A stretch of DNA of 13,273 bases from contig CAJFQY010000040.1 in NCBI GenBank assembly GCA_904419315.1, positions 1 to 13,273 on the forward strand, written 5' to 3'. The notes under the pieces are model-generated. The model did not search any database and had not been told where the DNA came from. It saw only the letters and a list, made by a program, of their open reading frames with translations. Made by a program: the position numbers and the translations under genes. This stretch comes from Zongyangia gallinarum (lineage in GTDB: Bacteria; Bacillota; Clostridia; Oscillospirales; Ruminococcaceae). Positions 5,079 to 12,256 of the stretch are shown piece by piece. Each line of letters begins with the position of its first letter. The stretch's first letter is position 1.

Positions 5079-6603
5079 CACTTTTCTTCTCTTTTCGAAA
5101 AAAATTGCAAAAACGGCGGAACCAGGAAAACTGGCTGAGAAATCCGGTCTTCACAAACTGGAGGCAGTAGGGGTCCACAGTGCCGAAAAGTTCCACCACC
5201 TCTTGGCGGAGCAGGTTTTTGCAGTGATGCCGCTGCCATCCCTCCGCCCGGGTGTGGATGATCACATCACACCGGTCATCCGGACGCTGCAAAATGCTCT
5301 GCCGTACCCGCAAAGAGACGATCTTGTCCTTTGGAATAACTACAGTGTGTAGATAAAATCCGGTAGAATAACGGAGAGTATAACAAGATCCATCAAAACC
5401 AATGCCGGAGGTGGAAAAATCCGCAATGCGCAGGATCATCCACCAATAGGCGGGGAGGGAGACCATCAGCCCGATAAAGCCGATAAGGCTGTCCCAATCC
5501 GGATAAAGCCGGCAAAGCCACCAGGTGGCCAGAGGCAGCAGGAGACAGGGCCAAAAGGGATCAATGATAAATTTAAAGATGGAGCCCAGGTTGGGCTTTG
5601 CCTGCCGGGGAGAGATGGTGAACTCTGGGAGCAGCATCTCTAGAGTGCGGCGGAATTCCCGGCGGGTCACAGCGGGGATCACGGCGGATACATCGGTTTT
5701 ATCCTTGCCGAATCCGGCGCAGTGGAGGAAGGCCGTGTGCAGCCCTAGGATTTTGGTCAGGACACTCTGGCGGATTTCCAGGTAATTGACCGATTTTATG
5801 TCCAAACTGTAACTACGATTTGTAAATATACCACTATGAATATACAAATTGTTATTAAAACGGCGGACATAGAAGTTCTTATGCCGGATGAGATTGAGGA
5901 TAAACGCCACCAGCCATCCGCCCAAAATGACATAGGTGACAGCGGCGGCAAAGGGAGGGATGCCGAAGGCAAAGTCCTTGGCCACCTGTTCAAAGGTGCC
6001 GACGATCCGGTCCTGGATCTCCTTGCCCAGGATCTGGCCGGAGGTGGAGATCAAGGTGGCCATAAAGACCACGCCGGCAAAGGAGTTGGAGAGGATGGCG
6101 GAAAGGGCGGTGACATAAAGCTGCCGGGGCACATATTCCCGGATGGTGAAGGTGGAGGAGGGGGCGTCCTGCCGGAGGAGGGAGAACATCTGCTGTGCGT
6201 CGGCCCGCCGGAGGATGAGGGAGAGGTCGGCAGTGCGCTTTCCTCCAGCCAAGGTATCCGCCCGGAGGACCACAGCACCTACAGGCTTGAGCCAGTAGGG
6301 CCGGGTTACCGACAGGGTGGAGAGCCGGGAGGCGGGGAGAAAGGTCTGCCGGCGGATAAAAAGACCGGAGTGGATGGTGACGCCTGAGGCGTCATAGGAA
6401 TAGATAACGCTGTGCCACACCAGGACGCCGATGGCTACAATAAAAAGAACTACCAGGATGTCAAACCAAGCGCCGGAAAGCCAGGCGGTGATTCCGCCCT
6501 GGAGGGAGGAGAGGAAGCCGCGGACCAGGGGGATCAATAACAGGTAGAGGTAGCGGCCCATACTGTGAAGGATAAAAACGGGATGGCACCAATGTTTCTC
6601 CAT
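5065..6603 (-). CDS. ydbT: YdbT-like membrane protein with three bacterial PH (bPH2/DUF304) domains
   Basis: A 512-residue membrane protein built from three similar modules, each a pair of membrane helices followed by a bacterial pleckstrin-homology-like domain. The helices are at roughly residues 17-35 and 47-66, 160-187 and 215-240, and 345-365 and 370-395. The intervening domains show the family pattern of short strands ending in phrases such as YIHSGIFTNRSYSLDIKSVNYLEIRQS. The C-terminal tail is basic (FFRKEKK). The start overlaps the stop of the ydbS-like gene by one base, and its ribosome binding site (AAGGAGG, nine bases upstream) is inside that gene, so the two are translationally coupled. 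In Bacillus the ydbS-ydbT pair belongs to the sigma-W envelope stress response and contributes to resistance against certain bacteriocins. Extending that role to this organism is inference. Confidence 0.82.
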   Translation of the reverse strand: MEKHWCHPVFILHSMGRYLYLLLIPLVRGFLSSLQGGITAWLSGAWFDILVVLFIVAIGVLVWHSVIYSYDASGVTIHSGLFIRRQTFLPASRLSTLSVTRPYWLKPVGAVVLRADTLAGGKRTADLSLILRRADAQQMFSLLRQDAPSSTFTIREYVPRQLYVTALSAILSNSFAGVVFMATLISTSGQILGKEIQDRIVGTFEQVAKDFAFGIPPFAAAVTYVILGGWLVAFILNLIRHKNFYVRRFNNNLYIHSGIFTNRSYSLDIKSVNYLEIRQSVLTKILGLHTAFLHCAGFGKDKTDVSAVIPAVTRREFRRTLEMLLPEFTISPRQAKPNLGSIFKFIIDPFWPCLLLPLATWWLCRLYPDWDSLIGFIGLMVSLPAYWWMILRIADFSTSGIGFDGSCYTLRYSTGFYLHTVVIPKDKIVSLRVRQSILQRPDDRCDVIIHTRAEGWQRHHCKNLLRQEVVELFGTVDPYCLQFVKTGFLSQFSWFRRFCNFFRKEKKSVDKL

Positions 6604-7073
6604 CAGCTGCCGCCTCCTTCCAGACGGCCGTCCAGGAGGAATCCGTTGAGGTTTTCATAAAGGGCCATAGCGTCCTCCTTCTGGAGGGAGGGCAGATACA
6701 TGGCTACCCCAGGCGCCCGGATGACCACCGAGGTCAGGCCGGCCAGCTTCATCAGGGGGGACTGGTAGGTCTCCACATACTGGATATTTTCCAGGGAAAT
6801 AAATCTACGATGGGTATAAATCACTCCATTATTTATATATAGGATAGAATTTGTCAGGCAAAAGCTGAGCTTTTTCCATTTGATAGGGTACCAGCAGCAA
6901 TAAAAATAGAGGAAAACGGCGATCCAGATGCCGGTGGCAATGAGCCAGCCCAGGGAGAGAAAGGAGAAAATCAAGGAGCAGAGGAATCCCGGGAAAAAGG
7001 TCAGCAGCAGCGCCCGGATCCGCCAGACAGCCAAAGCGCGGCGGGGCGGCTTGACCATGGTGTATTCTGCCAT
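6603..7073 (-). CDS. ydbS: YdbS-like membrane protein with one bacterial PH (bPH2/DUF304) domain
   Basis: A 156-residue protein with two adjacent membrane helices (about 22-38 and 42-62) followed by a single bPH2/DUF304 domain. The domain is marked by LSFCLTNSILYINNGVIY, then RRFISLENIQYVETYQSPLMKLAGLTSV, the classic signature of the family. The start is well supported: AAAGGAGG lies seven bases upstream. It is the first gene of a two-gene operon with the YdbT-like gene, as in Bacillus, and the two presumably act together at the membrane. The molecular function of these domains is poorly known. Confidence 0.85.
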   Translation of the reverse strand: MAEYTMVKPPRRALAVWRIRALLLTFFPGFLCSLIFSFLSLGWLIATGIWIAVFLYFYCCWYPIKWKKLSFCLTNSILYINNGVIYTHRRFISLENIQYVETYQSPLMKLAGLTSVVIRAPGVAMYLPSLQKEDAMALYENLNGFLLDGRLEGGGS

Positions 7074-7111
7074 GAAGCTTCCTCCTTTCAGTCACATGTT
7101 TCTTTTTCCTC

Positions 7112-7140
7112 ATTATAACACAGCTACTCCCGAGAAAAAA
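7112..7140 (-). promoter_or_regulatory. Probable ydbS-ydbT promoter
   Basis: On the minus strand there is a perfect TATAAT (plus-strand 7112-7117) about 38 bases before the start codon. The -35 position holds only a T-rich run (7135-7140) and no TTGACA. I see no AAC-type -35 that would indicate a sigma-W-like promoter. Confidence 0.45.
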
Positions 7141-7149
7141 CCGCCATTT

Positions 7150-7307
7150 TGCCACCTACCGGCGGGCGGCGAGTCGCGCTGGCGGGCAGTGCCCGCTCCC
7201 AAGCCGCGCTGTGGCGTCGTTCGAGACACATTCGCGTGTGTCGCGGCAGTGGTTTTAGCTAAGCCGTGGCCGCGTCATCCTCGCCGGCAGGCGCGCCGGC
7301 TACCGCT
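7150..7307 (+). repeat. Mosaic hairpin repeat block 3, left part
   Basis: Same repeat family: a CCACC-type hairpin at the left edge, GGCGGCGAGTCGC, a perfect GCGGGC-AGT-GCCCGC hairpin (7182-7196) and a connector of the GGTTTTAGCTAAGCCGTGG type (7244-7267). No gene is visible. The block lies between the divergently transcribed ydbS and pstS. Confidence 0.82.
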
Positions 7308-7507
7308 AGACGCACCCTACAAACAGGGGGTTTTCCAAGGGGGAGAGGCGGCCATGGGGCGACTGAGGCGTATTCCCAGGAGGGCTGTGTTGGAAGAAAG
7401 GACATGGCCATAAAGGAAAGGCTATGCGGCAGCCAGCCGCCGCCCCCTTGGATCACTTTTGCATCCTTTTCTTGAGAGAAAAGGATGTGCCCGCGCGGCA
7501 TGAGCGC
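7308..7507. other. Distinct structured segment embedded in repeats
   Basis: This stretch lacks the connectors of the surrounding repeat. CCAAGGGGG (7335-7343) is exactly complementary to CCCCCTTGG (7443-7451). Just inside, GGCGGC (7347-7352) is complementary to GCCGCC (7436-7441), so a two-part helix of 15 pairs could enclose about 80 bases. A separate 11-bp perfect hairpin, CATCCTTTTCT (7462-7472) with AGAAAAGGATG (7477-7487) and loop TGAG, follows. The 92-codon minus-strand ORF across it (7259-7537) has no convincing ribosome binding site and reads into repeat at both ends. It may be a structured RNA or the remnant of a small mobile element; I do not recognise it. Confidence 0.4.
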
Positions 7508-7853
7508 AGAAGCCACCCACCTGCCGGTGGGAGACATCGCGCTGTGGTGTCAATCGCAACTCAGCTGCGGGCATCGCGAGCGGACAGTGCCCGCTGCCAA
7601 GCCGCACTGTAGTACCATTCGAAACAAAAATGCGGGCATCGCGAACAGTGTCGCAAATAAAGCCCAGGGCGCGTCATCCCGCCCCGGTAGGGGCTGCGTC
7701 ATCCCGCCCCGGAAGGGGCCCACCTGCCGGTGGGCGGCGAGTCGCCGCAGCCAAACCGCGTTTATGTGTCAATCGCAACATAGTTGCGGGCAACGCGGCG
7801 GTGGTTTTGGCTAGACCGTGGGCACGTCATCCTCGCCGGTAGGCGCGCGGGCG
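7508..7853 (+). repeat. Mosaic hairpin repeat block 3, right part
   Basis: The same family resumes with a CCACC/GGTGG hairpin, the phrase GCGCTGTGGTGTCAATCGC, CGCAAC/GTTGCG-type hairpins (for example 7773-7787), and both connector types (AGTGTCGCAAATAAAGCCC near 7644, and GGTTTTGGCTAGACCGTGGG near 7802). It ends in GGCGCGCGGGCG directly against the Pho box of pstS. No gene is visible. Confidence 0.85.
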
Positions 7854-7854
7854 G

Positions 7855-7871
7855 TTTACATAAACTTTACA
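7855..7871 (+). promoter_or_regulatory. Pho box upstream of pstS
   Basis: Two exact TTTACA half-sites (7855-7860 and 7866-7871) are separated by five bases, an 11-bp period. This is the direct-repeat arrangement bound by PhoP/PhoB-type response regulators in Firmicutes. A third TTTACA at 7893-7898 coincides with the promoter -35. Together they suggest induction under phosphate starvation. The regulator genes are not in the window. Confidence 0.7.
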
Positions 7872-7892
7872 AAAGCTATAGGTAACCTAGAT

Positions 7893-7920
7893 TTTACACA
7901 AAAACAGGGTGTTGTAATAT
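7893..7920 (+). promoter_or_regulatory. pstS promoter
   Basis: The -35 TTTACA (7893-7898), a 16-base spacer and the -10 TAATAT (7915-7920) place the start near 7927 and give a leader of about 77 bases. The -35 is itself a Pho half-site, downstream of the paired box. Confidence 0.6.
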
Positions 7921-8003
7921 AGCATTGTTCCCAAAAAGAGAAAATACCCATGTAAAGGCAATGTAAATTTGCCGGAAATTTCACAACAAGGAGATTGTTA
8001 AAG

Positions 8004-8885
8004 ATGAAAAAGTTACTCGCAGCACTCTTGGCCGCTGCAATGATCACCACCGCTTTTGCAGGCTGTGCTTCCAGCGATGACAGCAGTTCCGCAGCTGACA
8101 ACAACAGCAGCTCTCAGAGCGAATCCCAGAGCGGAAGCGAATCCCAGAGCGATGCAGCACTGTCTGGCATCCTGAAGCTGTCCGGCTCCACCTCTATGGA
8201 GAAGGTCGCAAAAGCTTGGGGCGAAGCGTTCACCGCTGAGAATCCCGATGTAACCGTTGACGTCCAGCTGGGCGGTTCCGGTGCGGCAGTTACCAATGTA
8301 AACGACGGCGTTTCTGATATCGGCAACCTGAGCCGTGCGCTGAAGGACGAGGAAAAAGAAGGCCTGACCGAGAACACCGTAGCTCTCGACGGCATCGCGG
8401 TAGCAGTCAACCCCGCCAACGGTGTTGAGGACCTGACCATTGACCAGATCAAAGATATCTTCCTGGGCAACATCACCAACTGGTCCGAGCTGGGCGGTTC
8501 TGACGCTGAGATCGTCGTTGTCGGCCGTGAGGCTGGTTCCGGTACCCGCGACGGCTTTGAGGAAATTGTCGGAGTCAAAGATGAGGCTCAGTACGACAGC
8601 GAGCTCAACGAGACCGGCCAAGTCAAGAACCTGGTCGCCACCAATGAGAACGCCATCGGCTACATCTCCCTGGACTATGTAGACGACACCGTCAAAGCTT
8701 TGAAAGTCGGCGGCGTATCCCCCTCTGAGGAGACCATCAAAGACGGCAGCTACACCCTGCAGCGTCCCTTCATCATGGTGACCAAGGGCGAAGGCACCGA
8801 GCTGGCTCAGGCATTCCTGGAGTATGTCCTCAGCGAGGCTGGCCAGGAGGTTGCCAAAACCGCGGGCTGCATCCCTGTTATCTAA
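8004..8885 (+). CDS. pstS: Phosphate ABC transporter substrate-binding lipoprotein
   Basis: This protein captures inorganic phosphate outside the membrane and delivers it to the PstC-PstA channel. It has 293 residues. A lipoprotein signal peptide (MKKLLAALLAAAM onward) ends in the lipobox AFAGC, with Cys21 lipidated. A serine-rich linker follows (about 23-50), then the PBP-like domain. Phosphate-contact segments are visible: LSGSTSMEK, LGGSGAAVTNV and GREAGSGTRDG. The ATG at 8004 has AAGGAG ten bases upstream; a TTG at 7995 in the same frame is too close to that site. It is the first gene of the pst locus, behind a Pho box, and is followed by a hairpin before pstC, which would favour excess binding protein. 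Confidence 0.96.
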   Translation: MKKLLAALLAAAMITTAFAGCASSDDSSSAADNNSSSQSESQSGSESQSDAALSGILKLSGSTSMEKVAKAWGEAFTAENPDVTVDVQLGGSGAAVTNVNDGVSDIGNLSRALKDEEKEGLTENTVALDGIAVAVNPANGVEDLTIDQIKDIFLGNITNWSELGGSDAEIVVVGREAGSGTRDGFEEIVGVKDEAQYDSELNETGQVKNLVATNENAIGYISLDYVDDTVKALKVGGVSPSEETIKDGSYTLQRPFIMVTKGEGTELAQAFLEYVLSEAGQEVAKTAGCIPVI

Positions 8886-8940
8886 GAAAACTTCCCTTTT
8901 TCATAAAACCTCTTCTTAATACCCTTTACTCCATGTCAAG

Positions 8941-8973
8941 AAAACTCTATGCACCCCCTGTGCATAGAGTTTT
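8941..8973 (+). terminator. Hairpin / partial terminator between pstS and pstC
   Basis: A perfect 14-bp stem, AAAACTCTATGCAC (8941-8954) with GTGCATAGAGTTTT (8960-8973), has a five-base loop. The only T-run is the TTTT at the end of the stem, followed by CC. It may therefore act as an attenuator or as a 3' stabilising hairpin for pstS mRNA rather than a full stop. No strong promoter is evident between it and pstC. Confidence 0.72.
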
Positions 8974-9074
8974 CCGTCTGAATGGAGAAATATACAAAAA
9001 GCAATAATGAACAAAATTTTAACGTTATGTAAAGTAGACCCACACCAAAGTGCAGGAAAAGGCGGTGTCAACCT

Positions 9075-10010
9075 TTGAGTGAGAAAGTAATCGCGGCTCA
9101 GCCGGCGAAAGCCTCTGCCGCATCATCGGACATTCTTAAAAACCGGCGCAACAAAAAGATGGTAGAGACAGTCTTCGAGGCTATCTTTATTATCTGCGCC
9201 CTGGTGGCGGTGATAAGCGTCGTCGTCATCACAGCCTACATGATCATCTCCGGCGGCCCGGCCATCGGGGAAATTGGCATCAAGGAATTCCTTCTGGGGC
9301 AGGAATGGGCTCCCACAGCCTCGGATCCCAAGTTCGGAATCCTGCCCATGATCCTGTCCTCCATCTACGGCACCTTCGGGGCCATCCTCATCGGGGTGCC
9401 TATCGGATTGCTCAGCAGCGTCTTTATCGCGGAGATCGCACCCAAGCGGATGCGGAAGGTCCTGCGGGCGGCGGTGGAGCTGCTGGCCGGTATCCCGTCG
9501 GTCATCTACGGCCTCATCGGTATGATAGTCATTGTACCCCTGGTGGCGGAGATTTTTGACCTGGCCCTGGGCATGTGCCTGCTTTCCGCCATCATCATCC
9601 TGGCCATCATGGTGCTGCCCACCATCGTCAACATTTCCGAAACCAGCCTGAAGGCGGTGCCCCGGGAGCTGACCGAGGCCTCCCTGGCCCTGGGCGCCAC
9701 CCAGATCCAGACCATCTTTAAGGTCCAGATCCCGGCGGCCCGCTCCGGCATTATGACCGGCGTGGTCCTGGGCATCGGGCGTGCTGTGGGCGAGACCATG
9801 GCTGTCATCATGGTGGCGGGCAACGTGGTCAACATGCCGGAGCTGCTGGGCAGTGTCCGTCTCATGACCACCGGTATTGTCCAGGAGATGTCCTACTCCT
9901 CCGGGCTCCATCGGGAAGCCCTGTTCGCCATCGGGCTTGTCCTGTTCGTCTTCATCATGATCCTGAACTTCATCCTCAACACTGTGCTGAAGAAGGGGGC
10001 TAAGGAATAA
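9075..10010 (+). CDS. pstC: Phosphate ABC transporter permease PstC
   Basis: One of the two membrane subunits of the phosphate importer. Of the 311 residues, the first 28 or so are hydrophilic (rich in Ala, Ser and Lys). Six hydrophobic segments then follow, starting at about 35-58, with the first long external stretch bearing EFLLGQEWAPTASDPKFGILPMI. This is a PstC hallmark (the tryptophan-proline after the first helix). The coupling-helix (EAA) motif EASLALGATQIQTIFKVQIP lies at about 205-225, and the next helix region has GRAVGETMAV. The start codon is TTG, with AAAGG about ten bases upstream; no ATG or GTG in frame precedes it. The stop overlaps the pstA start by one base, indicating translational coupling. 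Confidence 0.95.
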   Translation: MSEKVIAAQPAKASAASSDILKNRRNKKMVETVFEAIFIICALVAVISVVVITAYMIISGGPAIGEIGIKEFLLGQEWAPTASDPKFGILPMILSSIYGTFGAILIGVPIGLLSSVFIAEIAPKRMRKVLRAAVELLAGIPSVIYGLIGMIVIVPLVAEIFDLALGMCLLSAIIILAIMVLPTIVNISETSLKAVPRELTEASLALGATQIQTIFKVQIPAARSGIMTGVVLGIGRAVGETMAVIMVAGNVVNMPELLGSVRLMTTGIVQEMSYSSGLHREALFAIGLVLFVFIMILNFILNTVLKKGAKE

Positions 10011-10870
10011 TGTATAAAAAAGTAAGACCTGTCGATACCCTGATCCGGGGGCTCATCTGGCTATGTGCTATCATCACCATCGCCATCACCGCTGGAATCA
10101 TCGTTTATATCCTGATCCGTGGCCTGCCCTCCATCAGCTGGAGCTTTTTGACCACCCAGCCCAGTGAACTACATGGTACTATTGGTATACTCCCTAATAT
10201 AATTAACACTTTGTATATCGTGATCATCACCCTGCTCATCGCGACCCCCATCGGTATTGGCTCTGCCATCTATCTGACCGAGTACGGCGGGAGGAGCAAG
10301 CTGGTCAAGGTCATTGAATTCACCACCGAGACCCTGGCCGGCATTCCTTCCATCATCTACGGCCTGTTCGGGTTTATGTTCTTTGTGGTGTTTATGAAGC
10401 TGCAGTATTCCATCATTGCCGGCGGATTGACCCTGGCCATCATGGTACTGCCTACCATTATCCGCACCACCCAGGAGGCGTTGAAATCCGTCAATCCCCT
10501 CTATCGGGAAGCGGCCCTGGGCATGGGCGCCACCCGGGTCCACATGATCCGCACCGTCCTGCTGCCCAGCGCTATGCCGGGCATTATGACCGCCGTCATC
10601 CTCAGTATCGGGCGTATTGTAGGCGAGTCGGCAGCCCTGATCTTCACCGCCGGCATCGGCACCAAGATGCTGCGGATGACCCTGCCCGGATTCTTTGAGC
10701 ACTTTATGACCTCCGGCGCCACCCTCACCGTCCAGCTGTATCAGTACGCTATGCGCGGCGAGGATCTGGGCATCAGCTTCGCCATTGCCGCCGTGCTGGT
10801 GATCATTGTGCTCATCATCAACTTTTCCACCAAGCTGCTGGCACGCCGCCTCAACGCCAAAAACTCATAA
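10010..10870 (+). CDS. pstA: Phosphate ABC transporter permease PstA
   Basis: The second membrane subunit of the phosphate importer, 286 residues. It has six hydrophobic segments beginning at about residues 12-35, the PstA-type external phrase SWSFLTTQPSELHGTIGILPNI, the EAA coupling motif REAALGMGATRVHMIRTVLLP (about 165-185) and SIGRIVGESAALIFTAG in the following helix. The start overlaps the pstC stop (TAATG). Codons for residues near 55-70 (around 10171-10210) are AT-richer than the rest. A mosaic repeat block begins directly after the stop codon and separates it from pstB, which is unusual because the two genes are normally adjacent. Confidence 0.95.
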   Translation: MYKKVRPVDTLIRGLIWLCAIITIAITAGIIVYILIRGLPSISWSFLTTQPSELHGTIGILPNIINTLYIVIITLLIATPIGIGSAIYLTEYGGRSKLVKVIEFTTETLAGIPSIIYGLFGFMFFVVFMKLQYSIIAGGLTLAIMVLPTIIRTTQEALKSVNPLYREAALGMGATRVHMIRTVLLPSAMPGIMTAVILSIGRIVGESAALIFTAGIGTKMLRMTLPGFFEHFMTSGATLTVQLYQYAMRGEDLGISFAIAAVLVIIVLIINFSTKLLARRLNAKNS

Positions 10871-11370
10871 GCGGGCGGCGAGTCGCCGCAGACAAGCCGC
10901 GCCCCTCCCGGGGCGGATATCGCGCTGTGGTTTCAATCGCAACATCGTTGCGGGCATCGCGGACAGTGTTACGAATAAAATCCAGGGCGCGCCAGCTACC
11001 GCTGGAGGAAGTCGCGGATGGGCGCAATGAAAAACAAAAACGCGGGTGTCGCGATGGTGGTTTTAACTAGGCCATGAGCGCGTTATGCCGCCCGCTAGGG
11101 CCGCGCTGTGGTTTCAATCACAACATAGTTGCGGGCATCGCGGTGGTGTCGCAGATAAAACCAAAGGCGCATCATCCTCGCCGGTAGGCGCGCGGGCATC
11201 GCGGCAATGTTACGAATAAAATCCAGGGTGCGACCTGCTGCCCGCTAGGGCCCACCTGCCGGTGGAGGAAGTCGCGGATGGGCGCAATGAAAAACAAAAA
11301 CGCGGGCGACGCGGCAGTGGTTTTAGTTAGGCCGTGGGCGCGTCATCCCCGCCGGTAGGCGCGGCGAGGT
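10871..11370 (+). repeat. Mosaic hairpin repeat block 4, inside the pst operon
   Basis: There is no gene in this stretch. It begins immediately after the pstA stop with GGCGGCGAGTCGCCGC, then CCCCTCCCGGGG, then the phrase GCGCTGTGGTTTCAATCGC and the hairpin CGCAAC-ATC-GTTGCG. Both connector types alternate: AATAAAATCCAGGGCGCG near 10973, and GGTTTTAACTAGGCCATGAG near 11058. An internal duplication occurs (listed separately). I see no obvious promoter for pstB within it. Confidence 0.9.
11003..11306 (+). repeat. 44-bp exact direct repeat pair within block 4
   Basis: Bases 11003-11046 and 11263-11306 are identical over 44 positions (beginning TGGAGGAAGTCGCGGATGGG), 260 bases apart. Upstream phrases (ACGAATAAAATCCAGGG at 10971 and 11212) also match but at a spacing of 241, so the copies differ by an indel. 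This points to local duplication or recombination inside the array. Confidence 0.85.
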
Positions 11371-11379
11371 AAGAATGGG

Positions 11380-11397
11380 ATAGATAGGATAGATAGG
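11380..11397 (+). repeat. 9-bp tandem repeat overlapping the pstB ribosome binding site
   Basis: ATAGATAGG occurs twice head to tail (11380-11388, 11389-11397). The end of the second copy forms the AGGAG (11395-11399) that serves pstB, 12 bases before its ATG. A change in copy number would move or duplicate a partial ribosome binding site. Confidence 0.7.
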
Positions 11398-11411
11398 AGA
11401 GTATCATACAG

Positions 11412-12167
11412 ATGGAAAATATCATGGAGACCCGGAACCTAAACTTATACTACGGGGACAATCACGCCCTGAAGAACATCAACCTGAATATTGAGAAAAA
11501 CAAGATCACAGCCCTCATCGGTCCGTCGGGCTGCGGCAAATCCACCTACTTAAAGACCCTCAACCGGATGAACGACCTGATTGAAAACGTCAAAATCGAA
11601 GGGGAGGTCCTGTTGGAGGGCCAGGATATCTATGATCCCCGGGTGGATGTGACCATGCTCCGGAAACGGGTAGGCATGGTGTTCCAGAAGCCCAATCCCT
11701 TCCCCATGAGCATTTATGACAACATTGCCTACGGCCCCAGGATCCACGGCATCAAAAGCAGAAAGCAGCTGGATGAGATCGTGGAGAACTCCCTGAAAGG
11801 CGCGGCCCTTTGGGACGAGGTCAAAGACCGCCTGAAGAAGAGCGCGATGGGCCTTTCCGGCGGCCAGCAGCAGCGTCTGTGCATTGCAAGAGCCCTGGCG
11901 GTTTCCCCCCAGGTACTGCTGATGGATGAGCCAACCTCCGCCCTGGACCCCATCTCCACCATGAAGATCGAGGACCTGATGGTAGAGCTGAAGGAAAAAT
12001 ATACCGTGGCCATTGTCACCCACAACATGCAGCAGGCCGCCCGTATCTCCGACTACACAGCCTTTTTCCTGGTAGGGGAGATGGTGGAATACGCGGACAC
12101 CGAGAAGATGTTCTCCATGCCTTCGGACAAGCGGACAGAGGATTACATCACCGGCCGGTTTGGTTAA
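11412..12167 (+). CDS. pstB: Phosphate ABC transporter ATP-binding protein PstB
   Basis: ATPase of the phosphate importer, acting on the cytoplasmic face of PstC-PstA. Its 251 residues match the family length and hold every motif: Walker A GPSGCGKST (37-45), Q-loop Gln92 in the PstB-specific FQKPNPFPMSIYDN, signature LSGGQQQR (148-155), Walker B VLLMDEP (168-174), SALDP, and switch His204 in THNMQQAARISD. The C-terminus TEDYITGRFG is also PstB-typical. The start at 11412 uses AGGAG 12 bases upstream; an internal ATG four codons later is possible. It is separated from pstA by over 500 bases of repeats, so its expression relies on read-through from pstSCA or on a promoter I cannot see. Confidence 0.97.
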   Translation: MENIMETRNLNLYYGDNHALKNINLNIEKNKITALIGPSGCGKSTYLKTLNRMNDLIENVKIEGEVLLEGQDIYDPRVDVTMLRKRVGMVFQKPNPFPMSIYDNIAYGPRIHGIKSRKQLDEIVENSLKGAALWDEVKDRLKKSAMGLSGGQQQRLCIARALAVSPQVLLMDEPTSALDPISTMKIEDLMVELKEKYTVAIVTHNMQQAARISDYTAFFLVGEMVEYADTEKMFSMPSDKRTEDYITGRFG

Positions 12168-12192
12168 TAAAAAAGCGGGAACTTTCCCAAAA

Positions 12193-12227
12193 AAGTGGGG
12201 AAAGACACCTCATCCTTATGATATAAT
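12193..12227 (+). promoter_or_regulatory. phoU promoter, extended -10
   Basis: TG-A-TATAAT (12219-12227) is an extended -10 element about 30 bases before the phoU start. A second TATAAT follows at 12232-12237. No good -35 is visible, which extended -10 promoters tolerate. Just upstream, CTTTCCC (12182-12188) and GGGAAAG (12198-12204) could form a hairpin after pstB, but there is no T-run. Confidence 0.55.
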
Positions 12228-12256
12228 AGTATATAATTGCAATGGAGGAAACGAAT

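Noticed and set aside
7259..7537. 92-codon minus-strand ORF across the structured segment
   Set aside because: No ribosome binding site, both ends lie in repeat sequence, and an RNA-like long-range helix explains the segment better. A conserved small protein cannot be fully excluded.
10871..11370. Integron attC array
   Set aside because: Hairpins are joined by other repeats, not by gene cassettes, and there is no integrase or recognisable attC core site pair.
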